Below are positions 15,288-24,143 of a DNA stretch of 64,000 nt, one piece after another. The notes beneath the pieces are model-generated. The model made no database searches. It was given only the letters and a program-made list of their open reading frames with translations, and was not told where the DNA came from. The position numbers were made by a program, and so were the translations under genes. The stretch comes from DATBHM01 sp963772375 (GTDB taxonomy: Bacteria > Actinomycetota > UBA4738 > JACQTL01), in the NCBI GenBank assembly GCA_963772375.1, contig CAVYXG010000007.1, positions 124,001-188,000 of the forward strand, given 5' to 3'. How positions within the stretch are numbered: position 1 is the stretch's first letter; each line of letters begins with the position of its first letter.

Positions 15288-16826
15288 TCAGCGAACGACG
15301 TCGTTCTGCATCGCCCACAGGGCGGCGGCCGCTCGGGTCGACACCCCGATCTTCGTGTACACGTGCTGGATGTGGCTGTCGACGGTCTTCGGTGAGATGA
15401 ACAGGCGCTCGCCCATCTCCCGCATGGTCAGCCCCATCGCCGCGAGGTTCAGCACCTCGACCTCGCGATCGCTGAGCCCGCCGGGGTGCTGCGCTCGACG
15501 GGACGGCGGCACAGAGGGGCCGCCGTGCCCGGCCGCCTGGAGCACGGCATCGACCGCGCCGCGATCGAGGACCCCTTCCGAGGCGAGACGGCGGAGCTCG
15601 ACCGCGGCGTGCTGGTCGGACGATGAGGGACGATCGGCGCGCTCGGTGGTCAGCCCCACATAGATGTCCACGGCGCCCAGGACCGCGGCCCCCTGGCCGG
15701 TTGCACCGGCTCGAAGCCCCCGGTGGTACCCGGAGCCGTCGGCCTTCTCATGGTGCGCGGCCGCGACCGGGTTCAGCACGGCGAGGCCCGGCGAGCGACG
15801 GAGCATCTGCTCGGTGAGCATCGTGTGGTGTTCGACCCGATCGAGCTCTGCACGGGTGAGGGGACCGGGCTTGTCCGAGATGGAGTTCGGGATCGCCGTC
15901 GTGCCCAGCTCGTGGACCAGGGCGGCCCTCCGAAGCGTGGTGATCTCCTCCTCGGAGCACCCGAGCAGCCCGGCGGCGTCCGCGGCGAGCTGCGCGCATC
16001 GACGGCTGTGTCCGGCCCGGTACGGCGACTTCAGGTCGATGAAGTCGGCGGCCACCGCGAGGGCACCGTCGAGCTCGGCGCCCTCCAGCGTGCAGTGCGG
16101 CTCCGGCTCGCGCTCGAGGACCGCTTCCCACGGCTCCACCTTGGCGAGCTCGTCGAGCAAGCCACCTCCCTTCGACACGAACAGGTCGGCGAGCTCCGGG
16201 TCGTACGTCCGGTCGCGACGATCCCGTGCGGCCTCGATGGCCTGGGCCGGTGAGGCGCGACGGCCGATGGCCTCCATGTCGTGGCTCAGGTGGACGACGC
16301 GCATCGCGAGCGGGATCTCGTCGCCCTTCGCGCCCGCAGGGTAGCCGTGCCCGTTCCACCGCTCGTAGGTGAAGCGCAGAGCTCCCCGAACGTCCGGCCC
16401 GAACCCGAGCCGGCCGACCAGCATGTCGGATGCTTCGCACCCGGTCGCGAAGTTGTGGACCGCCCACGCCTGGGCGCCCTCCTGGAGCGTCTTCACGATC
16501 TGCTCGTGCTCCTCCGGATCGCGGCCGGCGGTGGCGAACGCCACCATGGCGCGAAAGACCTCGGCCGGATCCGCGGTGTCGAGCACGAGCGTCTGGGCGA
16601 GGAGACCGATGTCGTCGCCGAAGACGACGGCGACCTCGTGGGCGTGAGCCGTGCACCCCATGTATCGCAGCAGGGCGACCCAGTAGACAGTGTCACGCGT
16701 CTCCCGGTCGACGCCAGCCTCCTCGCACAGAGCCGTCCCCAGCAGGCACGAGCGCAGCTGGGACTCGAGGGGCTGGCCGAAGGCGTTGTCCTGTGCGAGC
16801 GCAAAGGTCGCGGCGACCTCGCCCAA
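15288..16826 (-). CDS. Tandem HD-GYP-like domains with C-terminal LuxR-type DNA-binding domain
   Basis: A 512-residue putative transcription regulator. A first HD-GYP-like half (residues about 15-190) has RYMGCTAHAHE, ERWNGHGYPAGAKGDEIPLA and VVHLSHDMEA. A second (about 245-400) has HSRRCAQLAADA, ALVHELGTTAIPN and HHEKADGSGYHRG. The C-terminus (about 440-505) is a LuxR helix-turn-helix (LSDREVEVLNLAAMGLTMREMGERLF, SPKTVDSHIQHVYTKIG, split here for length). Canonical HD is replaced by HE, so c-di-GMP hydrolysis is doubtful and ligand sensing more likely. The start is TTG 16826 without a clear ribosome-binding site. A dyad GGGAGACCTCCC at 16849-16860 just upstream could be its operator. Confidence 0.85.
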   Translation of the reverse strand: MGEVAATFALAQDNAFGQPLESQLRSCLLGTALCEEAGVDRETRDTVYWVALLRYMGCTAHAHEVAVVFGDDIGLLAQTLVLDTADPAEVFRAMVAFATAGRDPEEHEQIVKTLQEGAQAWAVHNFATGCEASDMLVGRLGFGPDVRGALRFTYERWNGHGYPAGAKGDEIPLAMRVVHLSHDMEAIGRRASPAQAIEAARDRRDRTYDPELADLFVSKGGGLLDELAKVEPWEAVLEREPEPHCTLEGAELDGALAVAADFIDLKSPYRAGHSRRCAQLAADAAGLLGCSEEEITTLRRAALVHELGTTAIPNSISDKPGPLTRAELDRVEHHTMLTEQMLRRSPGLAVLNPVAAAHHEKADGSGYHRGLRAGATGQGAAVLGAVDIYVGLTTERADRPSSSDQHAAVELRRLASEGVLDRGAVDAVLQAAGHGGPSVPPSRRAQHPGGLSDREVEVLNLAAMGLTMREMGERLFISPKTVDSHIQHVYTKIGVSTRAAAALWAMQNDVVR

Positions 16827-16969
16827 GCGGAGAGACGGACCGGAAATAGGGAGACCTCCCGATGCGAGGGAAGCGGGTCGAACCCGATGCTACACCCGCC
16901 ATCCAGCTGGAAGGAAGGAGTTCGCACGGCCAGCCGAACCGGGAACACCGACAGCAGAGGAGGAAGGCG

Positions 16970-17242
16970 ATGATCCTGGCAACGACGAAGGTCGAGGACG
17001 TGGACCGCTTCCTGGACGTCTTCTCGACCAAGGGCGCGGAGAAGCGTCAGGAGCACGGATCCAAGGGTTCGACCGTGTACCTCGACCCCAACGAGGAAGC
17101 CCGGGTCTGGGTGCTCTTCGACTGGGACGGCGCGGGCTGGAAGAGCTTCGTCTCCGACCCCGAGGTCCCCCCGATCCTGCAGGCGGCCGGGCACGTCGGC
17201 AAGCCCCAGGCGGCGGAGATCGTCGGTCGGTACGACGCCTAG
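16970..17242 (+). CDS. Conserved hypothetical protein, probable small alpha/beta-barrel fold
   Basis: A 90-residue soluble protein (ILATTKVEDVDRFLDVF, then VWVLFDWDGAGWKSFVSDPEVP and AAGHVGKPQAAEIVGRYDA). Its size and alternating strand/helix pattern resemble the dimeric ferredoxin-like barrels of the antibiotic-monooxygenase type, but no catalytic residue is recognisable. ATG 16970 has the strong site AGAGGAGGAAGG 2-3 nt upstream. It is divergent from the HD/LuxR regulator and may be its target. A hairpin terminator follows. Confidence 0.72.
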   Translation: MILATTKVEDVDRFLDVFSTKGAEKRQEHGSKGSTVYLDPNEEARVWVLFDWDGAGWKSFVSDPEVPPILQAAGHVGKPQAAEIVGRYDA

Positions 17243-17307
17243 GCACGCGCCGGTGGCGGCGATCGGTTTCCGCGATGGGCTGATCGCGAGCTGACGATCG
17301 CTCTCGG

Positions 17308-17339
17308 CAACGGCCACTCCCTTCGCGGGGTGGCCGTTG
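17308..17339. terminator. Hairpin terminator
   Basis: Near-perfect inverted repeat: CAACGGCCAC plus CCC pairs with GGG plus GTGGCCGTTG around a TTCG-containing loop. It lies between the convergent genes ending at 17242 and 17356 and can stop transcription from both sides. No T-tract follows. Confidence 0.7.
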
Positions 17340-17355
17340 TCCGCGTTGCCGGTGA

Positions 17356-18039
17356 TCAGGTGGTGCGGATTCCTCCCGCCGGCCGCCGGATCGAGAAGCC
17401 GGCCGCGTCCGGAGGCCCGGCGAAACCGGGAAACATGCCACCGAACGGCATCCCGCCGCGGAGCTTCTGCAACGCGGTGAGGTCGAGCACCCGGTCGGCG
17501 TGCGCGGGCCCGGTCCCCTCGGTGGCGAGGACGAAGACCGTGTCGTTCGGCTTGACGTCACGGATCCCGTCGTTGCCGGCGACCACGAGCGTGTCGTCGT
17601 CGACGGCGTAGGTCGTGGAGAACCCGTCGGCGCTTCGGACCGTGAGCGACGAGGCGGCGGCCGACGGCCGGACCTTGCCGGTCTGGATGTCGATCGTCCG
17701 GTACCCGCCGCCGGGCGCCGGGAGCGTGAGCTGGCCGTGGACCGGACCGCCGGGCATCCCCGTGCTCGGGCCGCCCATGCCAGGGCCCGGGTGCACGAAC
17801 CGTCCGAACATCGGCCACCGCCCGGGGCCGCCGTGGCGCATCCCCGGCCATGGAGACGCGGGCGCGCTGGGAGTGGCCGACGGAGATCCCGAGCGGGCGC
17901 CCGCCACGCCGAACCCGCCGAGCACGAGCCCCACGACCAGGCCGAGGGCGAACAGCCCCGCGACGGCGCTCACCACCAGCCCGCGCCGCCGGCGGCGTGG
18001 GGGTGGCGTTCCGATCGGTCCGTGCTCCGGAGCTTCCAC
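17356..18039 (-). CDS. Membrane-anchored protein with DUF5666-like domain
   Basis: A 227-residue protein with a Pro/Arg-rich cytoplasmic N-terminus, one membrane helix (about residues 21-48), a Gly/Pro/Met-rich linker (about 50-100) and a C-terminal beta domain (about 103-195) with GGYRTIDIQTGKV, ADGFSTTYAVDDDTLVV and DVKPNDTVFVLATEG. The last pattern resembles DUF5666, a small periplasmic domain of unknown function, and fits predicted beta strands. Start ATG 18039. The next upstream minus-strand gene, the acetyltransferase, ends 11 nt before it, so the two may be co-transcribed. Confidence 0.75.
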   Translation of the reverse strand: MEAPEHGPIGTPPPRRRRRGLVVSAVAGLFALGLVVGLVLGGFGVAGARSGSPSATPSAPASPWPGMRHGGPGRWPMFGRFVHPGPGMGGPSTGMPGGPVHGQLTLPAPGGGYRTIDIQTGKVRPSAAASSLTVRSADGFSTTYAVDDDTLVVAGNDGIRDVKPNDTVFVLATEGTGPAHADRVLDLTALQKLRGGMPFGGMFPGFAGPPDAAGFSIRRPAGGIRTT

Positions 18040-18049
18040 TGCTCAGCCC

Positions 18050-18652
18050 TTATAGCACCGGGCCTTCGCTTTCGCCTCCGACCTTCGGCCACGGTTTCCG
18101 GGCCGGACGGCGTCCCTCAGGCGTCGGGCCCCGCGGGCCCGGCCAGGCTTCGCGGTCGACCGAGTAGTTCGCCCAGTCGACGTCCCACCTGCGCTCCACG
18201 CCGTCCATGTGAAACCCGAGGCGTTCGAACACACCCCGCATGGGGGCATTCGTCACGGCGGTCGAGGACTCGACGCGCTCCGCCCCGGCCTCCCGGAACA
18301 GCCAGTCGCACAGCGCGCGCGTGGCATCGGTGCCCAGCCCGCGGCCCCGGTCGGCCGTGTCGAACAGCCCGATCCCGAAGAAGAACGTCCCCGGCCGGAC
18401 CTCGCGGCCGGGTTCCCCGCCGTACGTGCCGATCTCGCCGGCCAGCCGCCCGTCGACCTCGATCCCGAGGTCGAGCCACCCGTCGTACACCAGCCCCGAG
18501 CGTTCCACCCTGGCTCGGAGGCGTTCGCGGTCGGGCTTCCCGACCGGGCTGATCAAGCGGTCGCCGGACTGCGCCATCCGCGCGTCGAACCACACGTCGA
18601 GGTCCTCGGGCCGGTACGGCCGCAGGACGACCCGCTCGCCGTGGATCACCAC
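18050..18652 (-). CDS. GNAT-family N-acetyltransferase
   Basis: A roughly 200-residue acetyltransferase of the RimJ/RimL type. It opens with ERVVLRPYRPEDLDVW; the acetyl-CoA loop is seen in DTADRGRGLGTDATRALCDWLF and the C-terminal strand in NAPMRGVFERLGFHMDGVER. The acceptor is unknown. The start is uncertain: GTG 18652 or GTG 18649 fits the family N-terminus (VVIHGERVVLRPY) and lies 42 nt after the ctaF stop, while longer readings in frame run into ctaF. It is likely the last but one gene of a ctaC-D-F-linked transcript. Confidence 0.85.
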   Translation of the reverse strand: MVIHGERVVLRPYRPEDLDVWFDARMAQSGDRLISPVGKPDRERLRARVERSGLVYDGWLDLGIEVDGRLAGEIGTYGGEPGREVRPGTFFFGIGLFDTADRGRGLGTDATRALCDWLFREAGAERVESSTAVTNAPMRGVFERLGFHMDGVERRWDVDWANYSVDREAWPGPRGPTPEGRRPARKPWPKVGGESEGPVL

Positions 18653-18693
18653 GCGCTCCGCGCCGGGCGGGGGGTCGAAGTGCGGTTCGATCC

Positions 18694-19074
18694 TCAGTCG
18701 CGGCTCTCCAGCATCAGTCCCACCGTCGCCCACACGAACAGTGTGACGCCGAACAGCGACAGCCACAGCCCGAACACCAGCCCCTGGGTCGCGAAGGCCA
18801 GCCCGAGCCCCATCACGAGGGGCCAGATGCTCCCCGCCGAGAACCGCCCGACGGCCACCCCGGCCGACGCGGCGTGGTCGGCGTCGGGATCGTCCTCCGC
18901 GCGGGCCACTCGGCTCATCTTCCACAGCAGGTAGCCGCCGACGAACGACGACGCGAGCCCCATGAACAGCAGCAGCACGAACCCGGCCTGTTCGTAGGAC
19001 AGAAACCAGTACACGACCCCGACGGAGGCGCCGAAGACGCCGGCCCCGATCAGGAACCGTGGCTCGGTCTTCAT
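18694..19074 (-). CDS. ctaF: Cytochrome c oxidase subunit IV (CtaF type)
   Basis: A 126-residue small membrane subunit specific to actinobacterial aa3 oxidases, with four hydrophobic segments in two pairs (about residues 9-53 and 85-120) separated by an acidic loop. The start ATG 19074 (MKTEPRFLIGAGVF) overlaps the ctaD stop as ATGA. The order ctaC-ctaD-ctaF supports the call, since sequence conservation in this subunit is low. Confidence 0.87.
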   Translation of the reverse strand: MKTEPRFLIGAGVFGASVGVVYWFLSYEQAGFVLLLFMGLASSFVGGYLLWKMSRVARAEDDPDADHAASAGVAVGRFSAGSIWPLVMGLGLAFATQGLVFGLWLSLFGVTLFVWATVGLMLESRD

Positions 19075-20732
19075 GCCCGTTTCGACTCCTCGACCTCGGG
19101 ATCGCCCCGGTGTCGCCAGTCGAACACCGGCCGTTCGCTCCGGATCGGCGGCAGCGAATGGAAGTTGTGCTCCGGCGGCGGGGACGTCGTGTACCACTCG
19201 AGCGTGTACCCGCCCCAGGGGTCGTCGCCGGCCGGGACCCTGCGCCGGAACGCCTGGATCACGCTCCACACGAACAGCAGCGCGCCGACCGTCATGACGT
19301 ACGACCCCAGCGTGGCCACCAGGTTCGGCGTGGTGAGCGAGGCGCCGGCGCCGAGCGAGGACGGGTAGTCCGCGACCCTCCGGGGCATGCCGCGCAGCCC
19401 GAGGACGTGCATGGGCCAGAACGTCATGTTGAACCCGACGAACTCCAGCGCGAACACCACCTTCCCGAGGCGTTCGTTCAGCAGGTACCCGGTCATCTTG
19501 GGGAACCAGTAGTAGATCCCGGCGAAGATCGCGAACAGCGACCCGCCGCCAAGCACGTAGTGCATGTGCGCGACGATGAAGTACGTGTCCTGTGCCGCGT
19601 AGTCGAACGGCGCCGACGCGATCATCACCCCGGTGATCCCGCCGATCAGGAAGTTCACCATGAACCCGATGCACCAGAGCATGGGCGTGCTGAACCTGAT
19701 CGAGCCCCCCCACATCGTGCCGATCCAGTTGAAGAACTTGATGCCGGTCGGCACCGCGATGAGGAACGACATGAACGAGAAGAAGGGGTTGAGCACCGCA
19801 CCCGTCGTGAACATGTGGTGCGCCCACACGGTCATGGACAGCCCGGCGATGGCCATCGACGCGAACACGAACCCGGCGTAGCCGAAGATCGGCTTGCGCG
19901 AGAACACCGGGATGATGTCCGTCACGATCCCGAAGAACGGCAGGATCATGATGTACACCTCGGGGTGCCCGAAGAACCAGAACAGGTGCTGGTAGAGCAC
20001 CACGGACCCGCCGCCCGAAGGGTCGAAGAAGTGCCCGCCGAAATGCCGGTCGATGAACACCAGCGCCACCGCTCCGGTGAGCGGCGGGAACGCCACCAGG
20101 ATCATCAGCGACGTGATGATCATGTTCCAGCAGAAGATCGACAGCCGCCACATCGTCATGCCCGGGGCGCGCAGCATGAAGATGGTGGCCATGAGGTTGA
20201 CCGCCGTCATGATCGACGACGTGGACACCAGGACGATGCCCATGATCCACATGTCCGCGCCGACGCCCGGCGAACCGAGCTTGTCCGACAGGGGCGCGTA
20301 GAACGTCCACCCGGTCTGCGCGGCGCCGCCCGGCGCCAAGAACGACGCGTAGATCGTGATGCCGCCGAACAGCAGCATCCAGTACGACAGCATGTTGAGC
20401 CGGGGGAACGCCATGTCGGGCGCGCCGATCTGCAGCGGCACGAAGTAGTTGGCGAGCCCGAGCCCCATGGGCGCGATGAACAGGAAGATCATCGTCGTCC
20501 CGTGGATGGTGAAGATCTGGTTGTACTCCGACTTCGACAGGAACTGCAGCCCGGGCCGGGCCAGCTCCGTCCGCATCAGCAGCGCGAGCAACCCGCCGAG
20601 CAGGAAGAAAAGGAACGTCGTGACGATGTACAGGATCCCGATCTGCTTGTGGTTGGTCGTCGTGAGCCAGTCGACGATGCTCGCCCGGCGGCGCTCCGGC
20701 TCCGTGTCGTGCTCGATCCCGATCGTCGTCAT
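19071..20732 (-). CDS. ctaD: Cytochrome c oxidase subunit I
   Basis: A 553-residue heme-copper oxidase core with 12 membrane helices. Visible ligands: H77 for low-spin heme a, H256 and the cross-linked Y260 in FWFFGHPEVYIM, H305/H306 for CuB (WAHHMFTTG), and H389/H391 in VAHMHYVLGG for hemes a3 and a. The K-channel region is intact (type A). ATG 20732 follows ctaC after 4 nt, and the stop overlaps ctaF. It reduces O2 to water and pumps protons as part of the bcc-aa3 supercomplex. Confidence 0.98.
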   Translation of the reverse strand: MTTIGIEHDTEPERRRASIVDWLTTTNHKQIGILYIVTTFLFFLLGGLLALLMRTELARPGLQFLSKSEYNQIFTIHGTTMIFLFIAPMGLGLANYFVPLQIGAPDMAFPRLNMLSYWMLLFGGITIYASFLAPGGAAQTGWTFYAPLSDKLGSPGVGADMWIMGIVLVSTSSIMTAVNLMATIFMLRAPGMTMWRLSIFCWNMIITSLMILVAFPPLTGAVALVFIDRHFGGHFFDPSGGGSVVLYQHLFWFFGHPEVYIMILPFFGIVTDIIPVFSRKPIFGYAGFVFASMAIAGLSMTVWAHHMFTTGAVLNPFFSFMSFLIAVPTGIKFFNWIGTMWGGSIRFSTPMLWCIGFMVNFLIGGITGVMIASAPFDYAAQDTYFIVAHMHYVLGGGSLFAIFAGIYYWFPKMTGYLLNERLGKVVFALEFVGFNMTFWPMHVLGLRGMPRRVADYPSSLGAGASLTTPNLVATLGSYVMTVGALLFVWSVIQAFRRRVPAGDDPWGGYTLEWYTTSPPPEHNFHSLPPIRSERPVFDWRHRGDPEVEESKRA

Positions 20733-20736
20733 CCGC

Positions 20737-21567
20737 TCATCCCGTCTGCGTGGCGATCGGCGTGGGCGTCACGCCCGAGGGCGTCCCGGACGTGGCCCCG
20801 GCGGACGGTGCCGGGGACGGCGCGGGCGAGGGTGTGGGCGACTGCGACGCCTGCTGCCGCCGGACCCACGCGTCGAACTCGGGACGCGGCACCGCCTTCA
20901 CCCGGAACCCCATGAAGGCGTGGTTCAGCCCGCAGAACTCGGCGCACTCCCCGGCGAACGTTCCCGCCCTCGGCACCGTGAAGTCGAACACGTTCGGATG
21001 GCCGGGGATCGCGTCCCGCTTGAACAGGAACTGCGGCACGTAGAACGCGTGGATCACGTCCTGCGCCCGCAGGTCGACCTGCACGGTCTGGCCGACCGGA
21101 ACCTCGAGGGTCGGGTACGTCGTCGGGGTCCCGATGATCGTGATGCCGTACTGCGGGTACGTGAACCGCCATTGCCACTGGAACGCGGTCGCGTCGACCC
21201 GGACCTCCGGGTTCGTCGACACGTGGTCCACGCGGTGCTCGACGTGGTAGGTCACGCCGAAGATGAACAGCACGATGATCACCGGGATCACCGTGTACGT
21301 GATCTCGAGCGGGACGTGGTAGCGGGTCTGCCTCGGCAGGTCCTCGTTCCGGCGCCGGAACCGGACCACCGAGTACGCGATCAGCCCGAGCACGATCGCC
21401 CCGACCCCGATCGCGATCCAGAACATCAGCCGGTAGAGGCCGGAGATCTGCTGGCCCTGCTCGCTCGCGCCGGCAGGGGCGCCGAATTTGCACGCCGACA
21501 TCGCCAGCAGGGCGACGACCGGCAGCAGCCGGCGCACGATGGAGCGACGGAGCGGGTGTCGACTCAA
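20737..21567 (-). CDS. ctaC: Cytochrome c oxidase subunit II, lipoprotein
   Basis: A 276-residue CuA-containing subunit. A lipoprotein signal ends in LLAMSAC (C26), two membrane helices follow, then a cupredoxin domain with CuA ligands in CAEFCGLNHAFMGF and an upstream His in QDVIHAFYVPQF. The C-terminal 45 residues are a Ser/Pro/Thr/Ala tail. The start is TTG 21567, supported by ACGAGGT 5 nt upstream; a GTG at codon 11 has no such site. It is divergent from ccmA with 153 nt between. Confidence 0.95.
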   Translation of the reverse strand: MSRHPLRRSIVRRLLPVVALLAMSACKFGAPAGASEQGQQISGLYRLMFWIAIGVGAIVLGLIAYSVVRFRRRNEDLPRQTRYHVPLEITYTVIPVIIVLFIFGVTYHVEHRVDHVSTNPEVRVDATAFQWQWRFTYPQYGITIIGTPTTYPTLEVPVGQTVQVDLRAQDVIHAFYVPQFLFKRDAIPGHPNVFDFTVPRAGTFAGECAEFCGLNHAFMGFRVKAVPRPEFDAWVRRQQASQSPTPSPAPSPAPSAGATSGTPSGVTPTPIATQTG

Positions 21568-21720
21568 GTGGGACCTCGTCCAAGGTCGTACCCACGGACA
21601 CGACCGTCCATAGTTTTCCGCCGGGCCACGGAGTTCCGCAAATCACCGCACGGGGCACCGGGCCCGACGACGTCGTTGGGTGCCCTCCGGCGGGGAACCT
21701 GCGATAGCCTGTCGCGCAGC

Positions 21721-22446
21721 GTGGCCTCCCGAGGAACGACCGACGTCCTGGCCGGCGGCCCCTCACGGGCCGAGCAGGCCGCCGCACCCGCAGTCAGCCT
21801 GCGATCCGTCACCCGCGTGTTCGGCGTGACGCCCGCCATCGTGCGTGTCGACCTCGCGGTGGAGCGCGGCGAGGTCGTGCTGGTCCGCGGCCCCAACGGG
21901 GCCGGCAAGAGCACCCTGCTCCGCGTGGTCGCGACCGCGCTCTCCCCGACGTACGGCGGTGGCGACGTGCTGGGGTTCGACCTCGTCCGCGACCGCGAGC
22001 GCATCCGCGCCCACGTCGAGCTGCTGGGCCACCGGACCCGCCTGTACGAGGACCTGACGGCCGCAGAGAACCTCCGGTTCGCCTGCTCCATGACCGGGAC
22101 GAACGCCGTCGGCGTCCCCGACGCACTGGACCGCGTCGGCCTGGGCGACGTGGCGGACGAACGCGTCCGCGGGTTCTCGCAGGGCATGCGGCAGCGCGTC
22201 GCCGTGGCCCGGGCCCTGCTCCGCGAACCCGACCTGCTGCTCCTCGACGAGCCGTACGCCGGCCTGGACACGTCCGCGCGGGACGCGGTCGACGAGGCGG
22301 TGGACGACGCCAGGGCCGCGGGACGAACCGTGATCCTCGCCACGCACGACGTCACGCGAGCGTCGCTCGCCACGCGAACCGTCGTCATGGACGGCGGCCG
22401 CCTCGTGGCGGAACCCGCATTGGCCGACCCGGGACCGCCGGCGTGA
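21721..22446 (+). CDS. ccmA: Heme ABC exporter ATP-binding protein CcmA
   Basis: ATPase of the CcmABCD module that releases holo-CcmE during cytochrome c maturation. The 241-residue protein has Walker A GPNGAGKST, signature FSQGMRQRVAVARALL, Walker B DLLLLDEPYAGLD and the switch His in ILATHD. GTG 21721 lies 10 nt after TAGCCT (21705-21710) and lacks a Shine-Dalgarno sequence. Its stop overlaps ccmB (GTGA). The divergent neighbour is ctaC, fitting joint use in respiration. Confidence 0.9.
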   Translation: MASRGTTDVLAGGPSRAEQAAAPAVSLRSVTRVFGVTPAIVRVDLAVERGEVVLVRGPNGAGKSTLLRVVATALSPTYGGGDVLGFDLVRDRERIRAHVELLGHRTRLYEDLTAAENLRFACSMTGTNAVGVPDALDRVGLGDVADERVRGFSQGMRQRVAVARALLREPDLLLLDEPYAGLDTSARDAVDEAVDDARAAGRTVILATHDVTRASLATRTVVMDGGRLVAEPALADPGPPA

Positions 22447-23117
22447 CCTTCCTCCGGCAGACCGGGGCGGTGGCCGGCAAGGACCTCCGGATCGAGGTCC
22501 GCGGGCGGTACGCGCTCGGCGCGGTGCTGCCCTTCGCGGCCACGCTGCTCGTCGCGTTCGGCCTGTCGCTCGGGCCGGGACGGACGTTCCTGCAGCAGAC
22601 GGCGCCGGGGCTGCTGTGGATCGCGGTGACGTTCGCCGCCGTGCTGTCGAGCCGGCGCGCCTACGAGTCGGAGGCCGAGGACGGCGCGCTCGAAGGGCTG
22701 CTTCTCGCTCCCGTCGACAAGGCCGCCGTCTACCTCGGGAAGCTCGTCGCGATCGCGGCCCAGCTGCTGGTGCTCGAGGTGCTGGTGCTGGCGCTGACGG
22801 CGGCGCTGTTCGACCTCTCGCTGACCGGGGACGTGGCGCAGCTGGCCGGCGGGTTCCTCCTGGGAACGCTCGGGCTGGCCGGCGTGGGGGCGTTGTTCGG
22901 GGCGCTGGACGTGTCGGCCCGCGCGAGGGAGGCGGTGTTCCCGTTGCTGGTGCTGCCGCTGGCCGCGCCGGTGCTGGTGGCCGGAGTGAAGTCGACCGCG
23001 CTCGCCACGTCGGCCAGGGGCGGCGAGGCCGGCGGGTGGCTCGGGCTCCTCGTGGCGTTCGACGTGGTGATCATCGCGGCCGGGACCCTCGTGTACGGCC
23101 AGTTGCTGGAGGACTGA
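22443..23117 (+). CDS. ccmB: Heme exporter membrane protein CcmB
   Basis: A 224-residue permease partner of CcmA with six hydrophobic helices. The N-terminal amphipathic segment and DLRIEVRGRYALGAVLPFA, then ESEAEDGALEGLLLAPVDKAA, match CcmB. GTG 22443 overlaps ccmA, and ccmC follows after 5 nt. Length is normal for the family (about 220). Confidence 0.92.
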   Translation: MTFLRQTGAVAGKDLRIEVRGRYALGAVLPFAATLLVAFGLSLGPGRTFLQQTAPGLLWIAVTFAAVLSSRRAYESEAEDGALEGLLLAPVDKAAVYLGKLVAIAAQLLVLEVLVLALTAALFDLSLTGDVAQLAGGFLLGTLGLAGVGALFGALDVSARAREAVFPLLVLPLAAPVLVAGVKSTALATSARGGEAGGWLGLLVAFDVVIIAAGTLVYGQLLED

Positions 23118-23122
23118 CGGAG

Positions 23123-23953
23123 ATGTCCGCCTCGAAGCCCAGCCAGGCCGAACGCGCCCTCGGCAAGCTCACGGCCCGCACGGGTGAGCGCGTGCTGGGC
23201 GTCCTGGCGATCGTCGGGCTCGCCGTGACCGCGGTGATGTCGTTGGTGGTGGCGCCGGCCGACCGGCCCCCGCCGGTCGGCCAGGGCGACCTGTACCGGA
23301 TCATGTACGTCCACGTCCCGTCGGCATGGCTGGCCTACCTGTGCTTCGGGGTCGTGTTCGTCGCCTCGATCGCGTACCTCAAGTCCGGCCGTTCGCGGTG
23401 GGACCGGCTGGCGGCCGCGTCGGCGGAGATCGGCGTGGTGTTCACCGGGCTCGCCATCGTCCTGGGCTCGATCTGGGGGAAGCCGGCGTGGGGCACGTGG
23501 TGGACCTGGGACCCCCGGCTCACCACCACGGCGATCCTGTTCCTCGTCTACGTGGGCTACCTGGCGGTGCGGAAGCTGTCGGACAACCCCCGGCGGCGGG
23601 GACGATGGGCCGCCGTCGTGGGGATCGTGGGGTTCGCCGACGTGCCGATCGTCCACCTGTCGGTGACGTGGTGGCGGGGGCTGCACCAGGGCCCGACGGT
23701 GAAGCTCCCGACGATCACCCTCGCCCCGATCATGACGCTCACGCTGATGATCTCGCTGACGGCGTTCACGATCCTGTACGGCTATCTGCTGGCGCTCCGG
23801 CTTCGCGTCGGCCGCCTGGAGGAACGTGCGCTGGCCGAGGCCCTGTCGCCGCGGCTGGGGCAGCCGGCCTCGGCGCTCCTCGACGACGGGGGGCCCCAGG
23901 CCATCGACGGCCGCACGGTGCTCGAGGAACAGGGGGCCGGGCCCCGTGCCTAG
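23123..23953 (+). CDS. ccmC: Heme-handling protein CcmC
   Basis: CcmC loads heme on CcmE at the outer face of the membrane. The 276-residue protein has six helices and the tryptophan-rich signature WGTWWTWDPRLTTTAIL, with the flanking His residues in MYVHVPSAW and DVPIVHLSVTWW. It has a C-terminal hydrophilic extension of about 40 residues not usual in proteobacterial CcmC. ATG 23123 follows ccmB; its stop lies within the first codons of ccmD. Confidence 0.94.
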   Translation: MSASKPSQAERALGKLTARTGERVLGVLAIVGLAVTAVMSLVVAPADRPPPVGQGDLYRIMYVHVPSAWLAYLCFGVVFVASIAYLKSGRSRWDRLAAASAEIGVVFTGLAIVLGSIWGKPAWGTWWTWDPRLTTTAILFLVYVGYLAVRKLSDNPRRRGRWAAVVGIVGFADVPIVHLSVTWWRGLHQGPTVKLPTITLAPIMTLTLMISLTAFTILYGYLLALRLRVGRLEERALAEALSPRLGQPASALLDDGGPQAIDGRTVLEEQGAGPRA

Positions 23954-24143
23954 CCTCGTCGCCCACGTCAACGACCTCGGCTACATCGTGGCCGCGTGGG
24001 TCACGACGACCGTCGTGCTGGGCGGCTACGTGGCGATCCTGCTGGCGCGGGCGCGCCGGGCCCGGCGACGCGCCGAGGCCGTCGTCGCGCGGCGCGAGCG
24101 TGTCGTTCGGCCCGCCGGACGTCCCACCCGGGCGGAGCCGTGA
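23946..24143 (+). CDS. ccmD: CcmD-like small membrane protein
   Basis: A 65-residue protein with one membrane helix (GYIVAAWVTTTVVLGGYVAILL) followed by a strongly basic tail, the usual CcmD layout. Start GTG 23946 overlaps the ccmC stop by 8 nt, and the stop overlaps ccmE (GTGA). In known systems CcmD stabilises the CcmC-CcmE complex. Sequence conservation is poor, so position carries much of the weight. Confidence 0.82.
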   Translation: MPSLVAHVNDLGYIVAAWVTTTVVLGGYVAILLARARRARRRAEAVVARRERVVRPAGRPTRAEP

